This document shows, piece by piece, positions 4,980 to 5,603 of a stretch of 5,603 nucleotides of DNA. The translations under genes were made by a program, and so were the position numbers. Under the pieces are notes generated by a model. The model ran no database searches and had not been told where the DNA came from. It saw only the letters and a list, made by a program, of their open reading frames with translations. The stretch is from Candidatus Firestoneibacteriota bacterium (lineage in GTDB: Bacteria > JACRDZ01), in contig JACRDZ010000010.1 in assembly GCA_016212735.1 (NCBI GenBank), positions 1-5,603 on the forward strand, written 5' to 3'. Position 1 is the first letter of the stretch; each line of letters begins with the position of its first letter.

Positions 4980-5603
4980 ATATTCCCTTTACCATAAATA
5001 TGATAAGACAACTCCAGAAGTTTTTGTGACAACTCTTTTCGTTTAGGCATAGCTCTGTTTTTAAATACTGTGAGCAAATGAGATGCGATGAAAGTACGTA
5101 ATTGTTTTTGTCCTGTCTGATTATTCCAAAAATCAACAATTGAAGTATCAGTCTTTCATACAATTCAGGATTCTTCTTCCTTATGCGCGTTTATGTATTC
5201 TTTTATACCATGTGTTAGCTCTTCAGCTTTTGCGCGTGGTGATTTTTTTAATTTTATTTCTTGCTTAAATTCATCGGAAAAAATAGGTAATGGTGGAATT
5301 TTAGGGTCTACGCCTTGACCTATTAAATATTCTTCTATAATTTCTCTTATTTTTTTGCTGACATCTTTTATGTTAAGCTTACTGTCACGGTATCTGTTGC
5401 CGGCTGTATAGCAAATGAAACTCATTAGTTTTAAATCTTTAAGATATGGCAGCGCATCCGGTTTTGGAAGTACTCTATCTATTAATTAAGAATTTCATCG
5501 ATATCTTTTTTATCGTATGCTTCCAACGCTTCGCGTAAATGTCTTGCTACACCAACATAATCAATAACAAACCCGCAATTTTTATGTTTTTCAACACGAT
5601 TTA
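4976..5603 (-). pseudogene. hsdR: Decayed C-terminal part of type I restriction enzyme HsdR (DUF3387 region), partial
   Basis: HsdR is the ATP-driven DNA translocase and nuclease subunit of type I restriction systems. Only its C-terminal part lies in the window, in pieces. Piece A (5601-5482) reads NRVEKHKNCGFVIDYVGVAR then HLREALEAYD, ending in two stops. Piece B, in another frame (5485-5165), reads LIDRVLPKPDALPYLKDLKL, NIKDVSKKIREIIEEYL, PKIPPLPIFSDEF and KAEELTHGIKEYI. A short piece C, PELYER (5169-5152), is in a third register. Piece D, back in the frame of B (5155-4976), reads TSIVDFWNNQTGQKQLRTFI and ends YHIYGKGNI at a normal stop. Linkers that intact relatives have between A and B, and between C and D (tens of residues each), are missing, so large deletions accompany the frame changes. 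GCG and CGC codons are commoner here than in neighbouring genes, hinting at acquisition. It cannot give a working enzyme. Confidence 0.85.

Noticed and set aside
4960..5163. A 67-codon minus-strand open frame beginning with TTG
   Set aside because: Its first residues (YERL) belong to a shifted piece of hsdR. The rest is an out-of-frame reading of the hsdR block containing VDFWNNQTGQ and has no family character.

Overview
This AT-rich window (roughly 30% G+C by eye) comes from a bacterium that very probably has a Gram-negative type envelope. A lipoprotein signal peptide and the start of a membrane-anchored SurA/PpiD-like protein point that way. Shine-Dalgarno sites are strong (GGAGG type), and standard bacterial promoter elements can be seen. 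I cannot name the phylum with confidence; several families here (a short cupin, DUF5752, a WD40 lipoprotein) are shared among anaerobic and candidate-phylum bacteria and some archaea.

Layout. At 1-82 (minus) is the first 27 codons of a SurA/PpiD-like peptidyl-prolyl isomerase, with a clear RBS and a promoter at 181-208. A 337-bp gap follows. It holds one copy of a 24-bp palindromic repeat, whose inverted second copy forms the last codons of ribD. From 2977 down to 420 lies a minus-strand operon with gaps of 32 and 21 bp: a seven-bladed WD40 lipoprotein, a short cupin and the bifunctional riboflavin enzyme ribD. Divergent from it is nth (3084-3725, plus), encoding the [4Fe-4S] endonuclease III. 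Convergent with nth is a DUF5752 protein with a lysine-rich tail (3799-4194, minus), with a good promoter and a perfect DnaA-box sequence just upstream.

From 4465 to the right edge, on the minus strand, is the decaying end of a type I restriction locus. The C-terminal part of HsdR is broken by frame changes and loss of internal segments. It overlaps by ATGA the start of a YgjP/DUF45 zinc metallopeptidase gene, which is itself frameshifted at a run of six A while keeping its HExxH site. Neither broken gene shows up as an intact ORF; they were recovered by reading across frames.

I see no new defence or mobile system that is intact. The signals most worth following are the palindromic repeat captured into the ribD coding sequence, the pattern of internal deletions in the restriction locus, and the basic histone-like tail on the DUF5752 protein.
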